DNA of 64,000 bases, from positions 1-64,000 of the forward strand of contig NZ_CAKMMF010000017.1 of NCBI RefSeq assembly GCF_927798095.1, written 5' to 3'. Of the stretch, positions 27,201 through 34,465 are shown in pieces. This stretch comes from Paenibacillus plantiphilus. GTDB taxonomy: Bacteria; Bacillota; Bacilli; Paenibacillales; Paenibacillaceae. Each line of letters opens with the position of its first letter. Within the stretch, counting starts at the first letter, position 1. Both the position numbers and the translations under genes were made by a program. Below the pieces are notes generated by a model. The model searched no databases. It was given only the letters and a program-made list of their open reading frames with translations, and had not been told where the DNA came from.

Positions 27201-27255
27201 GGCCCGCCAGCGGATTCAGGCGGCGTTGAACGAACCACAACAATTTGAAGCTTAG
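24235..27255 (+). CDS. RND-family efflux transporter (AcrB/SwrC-like)
   Basis: A 1006-aa inner-membrane exporter of the resistance-nodulation-division superfamily, length typical for Gram-positive SwrC/YerP relatives. One N-terminal helix, a porter domain, helices 2-6 with the proton-relay helix GGVAVAVGRLVDDSIVVIENI (aspartates preserved), the second porter domain and a second helix block with TPDYTAMFGGLMLIGIVVTNAIVLIDR. AGGGGAGAA precedes the ATG. It is transcribed away from the ABC-2 genes across the paired operators, so TetR probably represses both exporters. No separate adaptor gene accompanies it. Confidence 0.93.
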   Translation: MQGITKWAFNNKAAVKIIVLMALVMGVISYYKLPMEFLPEADNPMVTVAAMGPGYDAKSMEKQVTEKLEESLQFIKGKSSMVSSSGNGYAKIDMSFDSKTDMKEAKAEVERAVSAVQLPERVLPPFVVQFNTSMIPISWVTVGFEENLSEADRERLENEVVNAFKKIDGAGEVALSGRSMPSVSIIPNNAKLVEKGIPFQALMGVLQGRGTASSVGEKVIDGTSGNLTVRANINDIGTLSKLPVAPGVKLSDVAEVKLTNDQETISSVDGKNVIMLTISKKSNANAVAVGDEAAAIVERLSKDFQGIDEAKVLISTAEQVVHSVNSMLREVLLGALFATIVILLFMRNFRATVVTIVSIPLSLAITLYLLDVSGISLNVITLGGVAVAVGRLVDDSIVVIENIYRRLQKEAFSVTLILEATKEVATAITSSTLVTVAVFLPMGLLSGSLQDFLLPFALTVSYSLLASLLVALTVVPLLSAVFLRNTKLVEHESSQWFTKFLTWNLKFKWVPLLVSLLLLFGSIGAYMSMPKGAIDSSNAATLNISLEYPDDTPHDSVVASGRKLETFLNARSDIDWVMMMNGNSSDNAKYGEVSSASIVTYMVDMKEGADAEKLLEAVKAERVNYKGAELNAGAANIMSGGSSTQVVVDITGDDPEQLAKGAEQVMAAIKPIKDVIKVKSNQDQKKPVYTFEIDPAKAKGQDVAMQLQGMLNPIPLGMVTIEERDTAVMLLPSIDPKSEADLNGLMVMSDQGPVAVSSVAKLVRSEEASVFYHKDGKLYIRVTADVEPSQLSIVGTAISTKVAELKAPEGVTYLIGGASQQQASDFADLGITMLISIGVVYLIMVITFKTIRAPLAIMFSLPLAAIGAILGLLVSGVTPDYTAMFGGLMLIGIVVTNAIVLIDRVKQNEEHMSIREALIEASATRMRPIIMTAVATISAMLPLVFGTSASGSIVSQSLAIVVIGGLAVATLLTLVIVPCIYELFFFRKAARQRIQAALNEPQQFEA

Positions 27256-27261
27256 GCTATT

Positions 27262-27306
27262 TGAAAAGCGGCTGAACAGGGGGGTGCCCGGTTCAGCCGC
27301 TTTTCA
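27262..27306 (+). terminator. Terminator of the RND gene
   Basis: A 16-bp perfect stem (TGAAAAGCGGCTGAAC / GTTCAGCCGCTTTTCA) followed by a T-rich run. Confidence 0.92.
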
Positions 27307-27369
27307 TATTTTTTGTTCTCCACCGACACAACTTCGAAAACACAGTTTGTTCACGAACCGCTCTCTCCT

Positions 27370-27411
27370 AATTTCTCTCTCCAAATTTCTCACTCTAAAT
27401 TTCTCTCACCT
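27370..27411 (+). repeat. Short 14-bp tandem repeat, pyrimidine-rich
   Basis: Three copies of AATTTCTC-centred units start at 27370, 27384 and 27398 (period 14 bp) in a C/T-rich stretch between the RND terminator and the 113-bp array. Confidence 0.5.
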
Positions 27412-27540
27412 AATCAGGGAGAATCCTGCAAAACTCTCATGACGTCGATGGTGTCACCTCCCAGAAATGAAAATGGGGTTAACCAGCTTGTATAGAAGGT
27501 AAGCCCAGATATTTCGCTGTAATGGAGGAAATAACATGAA

Positions 27541-28008
27541 GCAGCACGGAAAGTGGATCGAGGAGAGCGGTAACGCTGAAAAACCTTTTTACAGATGCCG
27601 AAGCGTCGCAGAATGCTTGTCGGCTATCTCCATAAGACGGAAATAACCCGTTACAGCACGAAAAAGTGAAGAGAGGAGCGCTGTAACACTGAAAAACCTT
27701 CTTACAGATGGCAAGGTGTAGCAGAATGCTCTTCGGCTATCTCCATAAGACGGAAATACCCCGTTACAGCACGAAAAAGTGAAGGGAGGAGCGCTGTAAC
27801 ACTGAAAAACCTTCTTACAGATGCCGATGCGTCGCAGAATGCTTGTCGGCTATCTCCATAAGACGGAAATAACCCGTTACAGCACGAAAAAGTGAAGAGA
27901 GGAGCGCTGTAACACTGAAAAACCTTCTTACAGATGACAAGGCGCCTCAGAATGCTCTTTGGCTATCTCCATGAGGCGGAAAAGCCGCATTACAGCACGA
28001 AAAAGTAG
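27541..28008 (+). repeat. Tandem array, four ~113-bp units (repeat family A)
   Basis: The landmark TAAC (of CTGTAAC-type motifs) recurs at 27571, 27684, 27797 and 27910, exactly 113 bp apart. Each unit holds GCTGTAAC, CTTACAGATG about 24 bases later, GGCTATCTCCAT, AGACGGAAAT and GTTACAGCACGAAAAAGT. GTTACAGC and the next unit's GCTGTAAC form an inverted repeat across each unit boundary. Units 1 and 3 are nearly identical and differ from 2 and 4 in the middle (GCTTGT versus GCTCTT), giving an A-B-A-B' order. The first ~30 bases (from 27541) are a degraded unit end. The array lies after the RND terminator and before the convergent UPF0637 gene. Related, inverted array at 44217-44557. Confidence 0.9.
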
Positions 28009-28219
28009 CGCGAAGCGCACTGGATATTCGAGATACAAGCAATGGCTGATGCGGACCCGCACCGCTGAATTATGTCTCTGTGGACTTTCTCAACACCCTG
28101 CAAAACTCCTATGAAGCTGACTTCATCGGGGGATGCGAAAGGGGAGGAGACAGCCATCTGGAAATTCTGGGACTGAGGGAGAGGTTCATACTCCACCTAC
28201 GCTCAGCATGCGATCCCAG

Positions 28220-28274
28220 TCTTCTGCACCGCGCGCAGCTCCCAGCGCGCGATGGGACGGTACGGGTGTCACCA
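28220..28274 (+). repeat. GC-rich dispersed element (family B), copy 1
   Basis: About 55 bp sharing CTTCTG-ACCGCGCGCAGCTCCC, GCGCG, TGGGA and CGGGTGTC-CCAC with a second copy at 60010-60062, same orientation. It contains the inverted repeat GCGCGC...GCGCGC around AGCTCCC. It lies about 40 bp from the 3' end of the UPF0637 gene. Confidence 0.7.
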
Positions 28275-28315
28275 CTAGAATATTGGTCGCGGCGTGTCGC
28301 CCACCATTCGCCGGG

Positions 28316-28957
28316 TCAGAATGCCATCCGATACAATGGCAGGAGCGTGGTGAATGTTTCTTCTGCTTTGGCGATGAATGCTTCTCCGTCAAGAAGAAGG
28401 GGATCATTGCGGTCGATAATAATACCGCATAGCGCTTCGGAGGCTTTGACCGTGCGCAGACGTTCCAGCAGCTTGCGAAGCCCTTCGTGTCCGAGCTGAG
28501 CCTGCGTGTCGCCGCCGGGAACCATATGGTCGCCGGACCATACATAATGCGAGGGGATATGTTGATCCAGCTCGTTGAGCTGCCTGAGTGCATGCTCGGC
28601 AAACACGGATTTGTTGTTGGATTCATAAATAATTGCGAATTGCACGAACAGATGCGAGCCAAACATGCCAATCTGAAAATGGGGATGAGCCTTGTAGCCA
28701 CGCTTGTTTGCAGCGTAAGCAATCCATGTATCAACTGGCGGGTTAACCGTGCGTCTTGCATGCTTGGCAACATGGGGATACATCGTTTCTCCGCATAGCT
28801 CGCTCAGAAAAGGAGTGAGCCGTTCTCCAAGCCACTCCAGCTTGGGACGGATACGCTCGATTAGTACGGACATGCGGGCCTCCAGACCCGGCACCTCGAA
28901 TACATCGAAATCATGGGCTGTGAATCCGCTGAATAGTTGGGTGGTTTGCTGTGTCAT
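28316..28957 (-). CDS. UPF0637/DUF1054 family protein (YktB-like)
   Basis: A 213-aa soluble protein matching B. subtilis YktB and the UPF0637 family: FSGFTAHDFDVFEVPGLEARM, CGETMYPHVAKHARRTVNPP, THVWIAY-like WIAYAANKRGYKAHPHFQ, and a C-terminal PLLLDGEAF. The fold is known from structural genomics, the function is not. ATG 28957 with AAAGGA about 12 bases upstream. Single gene, with a perfect palindrome upstream at 28993-29012. Confidence 0.88.
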   Translation of the reverse strand: MTQQTTQLFSGFTAHDFDVFEVPGLEARMSVLIERIRPKLEWLGERLTPFLSELCGETMYPHVAKHARRTVNPPVDTWIAYAANKRGYKAHPHFQIGMFGSHLFVQFAIIYESNNKSVFAEHALRQLNELDQHIPSHYVWSGDHMVPGGDTQAQLGHEGLRKLLERLRTVKASEALCGIIIDRNDPLLLDGEAFIAKAEETFTTLLPLYRMAF

Positions 28958-28992
28958 ATTTGTTTAGTCATTCCTTTCTAGATCAATAGTAA

Positions 28993-29012
28993 GTGAACAA
29001 TAGCTTGTTCAC
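28993..29012. promoter_or_regulatory. Perfect palindrome upstream of the UPF0637 gene
   Basis: GTGAACAA-TAGC-TTGTTCAC, eight-base arms around a four-base centre, 36 bp before the gene start. Size and symmetry fit a TetR/AcrR-type operator. No cognate regulator gene is adjacent. Confidence 0.5.
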
Positions 29013-29084
29013 TGTGGCAGTAAACATTAGTAAATGAACGATGGCATTCGGATATTAGCAGAAAGCAGCGGGTGGAAGCCTGCT

Positions 29085-29750
29085 TTACATTTTCAAATAA
29101 TAGATGGCCAGCTGAGTTCGATCTCTCAGGCTCAGCTTGTCAAGAATGGCTGATATGTAGTTCTTGATCGTTCCTTCGCTCAGAAATAATGCCGATGCAA
29201 TCTCTTTATTGGATTTCCCATCGGCAATGAGCTGCACAACATGCCATTCGGCTTGTGTCAAGCCTTGCCCGGTCAGCAGCAGCCGGCGCCTCTCTTCAGC
29301 TTCGCTTGATGTGAGATCGGCAGGCTGTGGGCCGGAAGACACTAATCCGGCCAGCTTGCGAGCGATATCGGGATGTACAAGCATGGAGCCGTCATTCACT
29401 GTCTTAATGCCGGAGATGATGCGGCTGGGGGGTACATTTTTGAGCAGGTAACCGTTGGCCCCGCTTCGCAGAGCCTCGATAATATATTCATCATCGTCGA
29501 AGGTAGTCAGAATAAGAACAGCTGGCGGATTCGGCAATGACTTTAGCTTCTTCGTTCCTTCCACGCCATTGCAGTCGGGCATCCGTATATCCATCAGTAC
29601 AATATCTACAGTGTGGCCCTGCACGAATTGATAGGCAGCCTCTCCGTCCCCGCAGGTTCCAACGACATCCAGCTCGGGATCGAGACCGAGCAGAACCTGC
29701 AAGCTTTCGCGTATGTAGGGATCATCGTCGGCGATTAGTATGCGAATCAA
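29085..29750 (-). CDS. NarL/LuxR-type response regulator
   Basis: A 221-aa regulator. Receiver domain: acidic pocket ADDD (8-10), phospho-acceptor Asp54 in IVLMDIRMPD, TTFDDD and YLLKN (Lys). The output domain (about 155-215) is a LuxR helix-turn-helix: LTQAEWHVVQLIADGKSNKEI, then LSEGTIKNYISAILDKL. It starts at TTG 29750, two bases after the kinase stop codon, with AAAGGGGCG before it; no better start exists. It probably binds the two palindromes at about 30.98-31.01 kb and controls the divergent ABC-2 exporter. Confidence 0.92.
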   Translation of the reverse strand: MIRILIADDDPYIRESLQVLLGLDPELDVVGTCGDGEAAYQFVQGHTVDIVLMDIRMPDCNGVEGTKKLKSLPNPPAVLILTTFDDDEYIIEALRSGANGYLLKNVPPSRIISGIKTVNDGSMLVHPDIARKLAGLVSSGPQPADLTSSEAEERRRLLLTGQGLTQAEWHVVQLIADGKSNKEIASALFLSEGTIKNYISAILDKLSLRDRTQLAIYYLKM

Positions 29751-29752
29751 GA

Positions 29753-30889
29753 TTAGACGCCCCTTTTCTTTATTGGAAGTATTGTCGTTATGGCGAACGC
29801 TGGCATCAATGAGATTTCCAGCTTGCCGCCGAGCATCGCGATTCTCTCCTTCATCCCACGCATGCCAAGCCCCTGCTTGACAGGTCCCTCTGGCAGCTCT
29901 CCATCATTGCTCACTGTCAGCGCCAGCTCGTAGGGGCGATAGTCGAGGATAATATCAACCCGCTGGGCACCGCCATGACGGACCGCATTCGTTATCGCTT
30001 CTTGCGCGTTGCGGAATAGAACATATTCGATGCTGGGATACAGCAGCTGAGGGTTTCCTTCAACGGTGAAGGAAACCTGAAGTCCCAGCTCATGCCCAGA
30101 GTTCGCAATCAATCTGTCGAGTGCATATTGGCGTTCATGCATGCCTTCAATCGGGGATAGGCGGCGGACTGTTCTTCTCATCCGTTCCATGCCCTCCTCC
30201 ATCTGATCGCGGATTTGGGCAAGCATCGCATGCGCTCGCTCCGGCTGTATAACCAGCAGCTGCAGCGCGGCTTCCATCATCATTTTTTGCCGAATAAGGC
30301 GGTGACCGAGATCATCGTGAATATCTTTGGCGATTCGGCTGCGTTCTTCGGACTGGGCGTATTGTTCGATCTGGACTGTATATTCCTGAATCCGCATTCT
30401 CGCTTGCTCCAGCTGTTCATGACTATACGCAAGCTCGTCATATAAGGACTCCACATAAAGCTGCTTTGCAGTTATGCGCTTCGTACTATAGAGTACGGCG
30501 GACATCGCGAGCCATAGCACATTGGCCGACCAAACAAGCTGGATATCGCGACTGGCAAGGACGAGATTAAGCAATATTCCGCCGAAAATAACGAACGCGC
30601 CTATCGCTCTGGGCCTGTTGTAATAGTTGAAGGCCGCCACGAGGCTGGAATAGAGCAGCAGATAGATCAGGCCGCCCTCCTGATAGCCGAGATAACTGAA
30701 CCAGATCAGCTCAACAAGCAGCAGCCAGGCTCCAATATCCCGCTTTATTTCACCGGCTTTAATGAGCAGCAATCCGATAAGCACCTGACAAATAAACCAT
30801 CCTTGCGACTCTATCGTGCCCGTCAATAAGGTCCCTATCGAAGGGACGAGCAGCAGGAGATGACGCAACCAGTTATGAAGCAATGACAT
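29753..30889 (-). CDS. Sensor histidine kinase (HisKA_3, DesK/LiaS-like)
   Basis: A 378-aa kinase whose N-terminal ~130 residues form about five to six membrane helices with almost no extracytoplasmic loop. A coiled coil follows, then HisKA_3 with the phospho-acceptor in AKDIHDDLGH (about residue 191) and an HATPase_c domain (NAQEAITNAVRHGGA, LGMRGMKERIAMLGG). This 'intramembrane-sensing' layout, like DesK or LiaS, suits detection of envelope or drug stress. GGAGGG is six bases before ATG 30889. Pairs with the response regulator downstream. Confidence 0.92.
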   Translation of the reverse strand: MSLLHNWLRHLLLLVPSIGTLLTGTIESQGWFICQVLIGLLLIKAGEIKRDIGAWLLLVELIWFSYLGYQEGGLIYLLLYSSLVAAFNYYNRPRAIGAFVIFGGILLNLVLASRDIQLVWSANVLWLAMSAVLYSTKRITAKQLYVESLYDELAYSHEQLEQARMRIQEYTVQIEQYAQSEERSRIAKDIHDDLGHRLIRQKMMMEAALQLLVIQPERAHAMLAQIRDQMEEGMERMRRTVRRLSPIEGMHERQYALDRLIANSGHELGLQVSFTVEGNPQLLYPSIEYVLFRNAQEAITNAVRHGGAQRVDIILDYRPYELALTVSNDGELPEGPVKQGLGMRGMKERIAMLGGKLEISLMPAFAITTILPIKKRGV

Positions 30890-30974
30890 GTATGCCCTCC
30901 GGCCAATCCATAAGTGATCTTATTATAGCACACCGGCGCTGCGTCAGAAGGGGCCGGACAAGAATAAGTATAAA

Positions 30975-30988
30975 ATGACTTTTGTCAT
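30975..30988. promoter_or_regulatory. Candidate response-regulator operator 1
   Basis: ATGACTTTTGTCAT, a perfect inverted repeat (ATGAC-4-GTCAT) in the divergent gap between the kinase and the ABC-2 genes. Confidence 0.65.
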
Positions 30989-30997
30989 GTCGGCGGA

Positions 30998-31013
30998 ATG
31001 ACCATTCGGACAT
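30998..31013. promoter_or_regulatory. Candidate response-regulator operator 2
   Basis: ATGACCATTCGGACAT, an imperfect inverted repeat whose ATGAC half matches the first site. The 23-bp offset (about two turns) suits two dimers of a NarL-type regulator side by side upstream of the ABC promoter. Confidence 0.55.
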
Positions 31014-31075
31014 GTGCAGCATCATTGCGGGGCTTACAATAAGTACAGGTAGAAATACGAGAGGGGATAACAACG

Positions 31076-32020
31076 ATGAGCATGGTCGTCTTCGACGAGG
31101 TTGTGAAAAAATATGATTCTGTACTGTCCGTCAATCATCTATCGCTAGCCATTGAAGAAGGGGAAATATTCGGTCTTCTTGGCCCGAACGGGGCAGGCAA
31201 AAGCACCTCGATTCATATATTGGCCGGACTGCTGGGCGCAGACAGCGGCGATGTGAAAGTTGGCGGGCATTCCGTCCGCAAGGAGCCGCTGGCGGTGAAA
31301 TCGCTTATCGGCCTTGTGCCGCAGGAGCTTGCCATCTATGAAACGTTGACTGCGGAGGAGAATGTCACCTTTTTTGCGCGGCTGTACGGTCTTAGGGGCA
31401 AGCTTCTTAGGGAACGGGTCGCGGAAGCGCTGGAATTCGTCGGCCTGTCGGATCGGGTCAAAGCGAAGCCGGCCACCTTCTCCGGCGGGATGAAAAGAAG
31501 GCTTAATATCGCCTGCGCAATCATGCACCGGCCCAAGCTTATTATTATGGATGAGCCGACCGTCGGCATCGATCCGCAGTCCCGCAATCATATTCTGGAA
31601 TCCGTAAAAACATTAAATAAAATGGGCTCGACCATCATTTATACGAGTCATTATATGGAGGAAGTGGAGGCGATCAGCTCACGGGTCGGCATTATGGATC
31701 GCGGACGTCTGATTGCACTCGGCACGAAGGAGGAGCTGCTGCGGCAATCCGGACAAGAGGAGACGCTTGTGCTGGAGCTGGATCGGATCGATGAAGCGAT
31801 GCTGATGGAGATGCGAGAGCATCCACGATTGAAATCGGTCATGGAAATCGGGCCGCTCACGCTGGAAGTCATCCTGGCGGAATCTACGTCTGCGCTGCAG
31901 GATCTGCTGTTCATTCTGCACAAGCATGGCGCGGCGCTGCTGAAGCTGGCTCGTGTAGAGACGGATCTGGAATCGCTATTCCTCCAGATTACTGGCCGCA
32001 CGCTGCGGGATCAGGCATAG
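31076..32020 (+). CDS. ABC transporter ATP-binding protein
   Basis: A 314-aa ATPase of the ABC-2/DrrA type: Walker A GPNGAGKST (about 36-44), signature FSGGMKRRLN (about 138), Walker B IIMDEPTVGIDP, H-loop YTSHYMEE. The C-terminal extra 90 residues (EETLVLELDRIDE onward) are usual for this subgroup. GAGAGGGGAT precedes ATG 31076. First gene of a three-gene exporter operon controlled, by context, by the adjacent two-component system. Confidence 0.93.
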   Translation: MSMVVFDEVVKKYDSVLSVNHLSLAIEEGEIFGLLGPNGAGKSTSIHILAGLLGADSGDVKVGGHSVRKEPLAVKSLIGLVPQELAIYETLTAEENVTFFARLYGLRGKLLRERVAEALEFVGLSDRVKAKPATFSGGMKRRLNIACAIMHRPKLIIMDEPTVGIDPQSRNHILESVKTLNKMGSTIIYTSHYMEEVEAISSRVGIMDRGRLIALGTKEELLRQSGQEETLVLELDRIDEAMLMEMREHPRLKSVMEIGPLTLEVILAESTSALQDLLFILHKHGAALLKLARVETDLESLFLQITGRTLRDQA

Positions 32021-32038
32021 GAGAGAGGGGGACCGAAT

Positions 32039-33196
32039 ATGCAAACTTGGATGACGGTGGCCTGGTATGAGCTGATTCAATTTCTGAGACTGCGCTCTGT
32101 CGTAATCATTATGTTCATTTTACCGCTTTTTCTCATCTTTCTGCTCGGAACGGTGTTCGACAATCAGATGAAGCCGGTCAATATCTCGGTTCATATCGCT
32201 GATCAGGGGCCGATAAGCAAGGATATCGAAGCTTTTCTGAAGGATGAAAGAACAGAGCGGTATGCGATTGTCTCCTTTGCTTCTTCCGGCAAGGAAGTGC
32301 TGGAGCAGCTTCGTGAGGGAAGCGCCGATTACGGCATCGTCGTGCCGGAGGACTTCTCCGCGCGCTTCATGAGCGGGCAGAAGGCGAGCTGGATCGCCTA
32401 TCCCGGACGTCAGGATTATGAAAATTTGATGGCCGAGTCGACAATGAAATTTTTTCTGAATGAGCTGCAGACCGGACGGATGGCGGTAATTGCCGGGTTA
32501 GAAGCAGGCAGCGCGGAGCAGCTGGCTGGCAGCGGCGGGATGCCGCCACTCGTAAGCGCAGAGCTTACAGGGGAAGGGAAGGCGGTCTTCGGCAGTGTGT
32601 CTGCCATTCAATATTATGGCGGCGCTTATCTCATCATGTTTCTGCTGTACTCAGGCATGCCTGCCGCATTGTCGCTGCTTGAGGAAAAGGAGAAGGGAAC
32701 GCTGGGCCGCTTGTATGCCGTGCCGCAGCCCTTCTGGATGATTGTGCTGGGCAAGTTTGCGGGAACGGGACTGTTTGCTATTGTGCAGGCGATCACTATT
32801 ATTGTGTTCACTTGGCAGGTATTCGGCGTAAGCTGGGGCAGCCGCCCCTGGCTGCTTGTACTGGTCTGTATGCTGACATCGCTATGCGCCATTGGCATCA
32901 GTCTGATCATCGCCTCATTCGCCGGGACCAGCAAGGCGACGCAATCGATATTCTCTTCGCTTACGGTTCTGATGACTTTTGTAACCGGCGGAATGATTGC
33001 AGATTTGAGCCCGAATGTGCTGGAGATGGGAAAATATACGATTAATCACTGGGCCGTCGTTACGATTAAACGGATTATGGATGAGAGCGATACCGCACTT
33101 ATTTGGCAGAGCATGGGGGTTCTCGCCATGATTGCCGCAGCGCTTCTTATTATTGCCTTTGCGAGGCTGAAGAAAGTGGTGAAACTTCATGCATAG
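32039..33196 (+). CDS. ABC-2 type permease, first subunit
   Basis: A 385-aa membrane protein: N-terminal helix (about 22-40), an extracytoplasmic domain to about residue 195, then five helices with LSLLEEKEKGTLGRLYAVPQP, the ABC-2 motif. GAGAGGGGG precedes the ATG at 32039. It overlaps the next permease gene by eight bases, so the two halves are coupled and probably form a heterodimer with two copies of the ATPase. Confidence 0.9.
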   Translation: MQTWMTVAWYELIQFLRLRSVVIIMFILPLFLIFLLGTVFDNQMKPVNISVHIADQGPISKDIEAFLKDERTERYAIVSFASSGKEVLEQLREGSADYGIVVPEDFSARFMSGQKASWIAYPGRQDYENLMAESTMKFFLNELQTGRMAVIAGLEAGSAEQLAGSGGMPPLVSAELTGEGKAVFGSVSAIQYYGGAYLIMFLLYSGMPAALSLLEEKEKGTLGRLYAVPQPFWMIVLGKFAGTGLFAIVQAITIIVFTWQVFGVSWGSRPWLLVLVCMLTSLCAIGISLIIASFAGTSKATQSIFSSLTVLMTFVTGGMIADLSPNVLEMGKYTINHWAVVTIKRIMDESDTALIWQSMGVLAMIAAALLIIAFARLKKVVKLHA

Positions 33197-34355
33197 CTTG
33201 ATCATTGCGGCCAACATATTGAAGCGCACGATAGGCCAGCGCAAAGGCTTTATTATGCATATGCTGCTGCCCGTGCTAGTCCTGTCTGTCATCGTCTTAT
33301 TGTTCGGCTCATCCGTAGAGCGGCCTAGAGTCATTGCGCTATGGAATGCGGACAACGGGCATGGTGGCGCATTACTTCTGACAACAATTGCAGAGATGGA
33401 AGGCTATACCCTGCAAACAGATCTTGGCGACAACGCCAAGGAGCTGCGCGCCGCGGTGACCGAGAATTTGGCGGATATCGCCGTCTATATCCCTGAGGGC
33501 TATACGGAATCGCTGCTGGAAGGACAACCGAAGCAGGTGAGATTGTTCCGGGCAAGTGAACAGCTCTGGAATGCGGCTTTGGAGCAGCAGTTATTATCCT
33601 GGACGGCGCAAGCCGCCAAATATGCAGCGCTGTCTGCCGCTCAATCAGAGGAGCGGGCCGAACGTATCGCCATTCTTGAGAAGCTGTTGGTGGAAGGGGA
33701 TCAGAACGCCGTGAACCTGCAAATAACCCCGGTCAATGCGGATGGAACAGCGGGGGGCGGCAGAAGCCTGCTTATTACAGGCGTCATTCTAATGTTTCTG
33801 ATGCTGACTATCAACGGGTCGATCCAAATTGTGATGGAGGATCGCGAGCAGCGGACGATGGCCCGCATGTTCACAGCGCCGGTACGGGGTTATTCCATTG
33901 CCATCGGAAATTTTCTCGGCAGCTTGCTGCTGGGGACGTTTCAACTGCTGCTTGTGATGATCGTGACGAGATGGATGTTTAACTATGACTATGGCGTTGA
34001 TTTTGTTCCTTATTTCGTTGTACTGGAATGCTTTTTGCTTGCCGTGGTCGGCATTGCGACAGCGATTGCCGGACTTGTCCGCAACGTGAATCAGCTGTCG
34101 CAGTTCCAGAATCTGATCGTGGCGCCGAGCTGCCTGCTGGGCGGCTGCTTTGTCCCGATCGGGATGATGCCCGATTACATCCAGAAGCTCGCCAGCTTCG
34201 TGCCGCAGAAATGGGCGCTGGAGGCGATTAGCAGGCTTGCGTTCGGCAATGTCTGGCATGAAGTGCTGCTGCCTGTAGGAATTTTGCTGCTGTTTGCTGC
34301 TGTGCTGCTGGCCTTCGGGGCTTTTATTTTGCAGCCAAGCAAGAAAACGGCTTAG
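33189..34355 (+). CDS. ABC-2 type permease, second subunit
   Basis: A 388-aa partner permease with the same plan: helix 1 (MLLPVLVLSVIVLLFG), an extracytoplasmic domain with VTENLADIAVYIPEGYTESL, and five C-terminal helices including VMEDREQRTMARMFTAPVRGY. Its ATG overlaps the preceding gene. Such LiaS/DesK-linked ABC-2 triads are often drug- or membrane-stress-inducible exporters; the substrate here is unknown. Confidence 0.9.
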   Translation: MHSLIIAANILKRTIGQRKGFIMHMLLPVLVLSVIVLLFGSSVERPRVIALWNADNGHGGALLLTTIAEMEGYTLQTDLGDNAKELRAAVTENLADIAVYIPEGYTESLLEGQPKQVRLFRASEQLWNAALEQQLLSWTAQAAKYAALSAAQSEERAERIAILEKLLVEGDQNAVNLQITPVNADGTAGGGRSLLITGVILMFLMLTINGSIQIVMEDREQRTMARMFTAPVRGYSIAIGNFLGSLLLGTFQLLLVMIVTRWMFNYDYGVDFVPYFVVLECFLLAVVGIATAIAGLVRNVNQLSQFQNLIVAPSCLLGGCFVPIGMMPDYIQKLASFVPQKWALEAISRLAFGNVWHEVLLPVGILLLFAAVLLAFGAFILQPSKKTA

Positions 34356-34465
34356 CCGTCTCATGAACACTGCCCCATGAACACTGTTGCAATCCTCTGT
34401 TGGATCGGTTACAGTCTTGTCTAGTTGAGTCTGTGAATAGATGCAGAATTGCAGGAGGGATTGTC

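Larger units (their letters stand above)
27256..28315. other. 1.06-kb convergent gap filled with repeats
   Basis: Between the RND gene and the UPF0637 gene, which face each other. Contents in order: RND terminator, 14-bp pyrimidine repeats, the 113-bp tandem array and the GC-rich family B element. CTGCAAAACTC followed by ATGA occurs near both ends (about 27427 and 28098), on either side of the array. No credible protein gene. Confidence 0.8.

Noticed and set aside
27245-27495. Short frames after the RND gene
   Set aside because: They span the RND terminator and a pyrimidine-rich repeat, with no start signals.
27541-28008. CRISPR array
   Set aside because: Whole 113-bp units repeat with no short-repeat/unique-spacer alternation and there are no cas genes in the window.
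28080-28499. A 139-codon plus-strand frame over the GC-rich element and the end of the UPF0637 gene
   Set aside because: It runs through the repeat and antisense to a conserved gene; similar translation at 60.0 kb comes from the shared repeat, not from a protein family.
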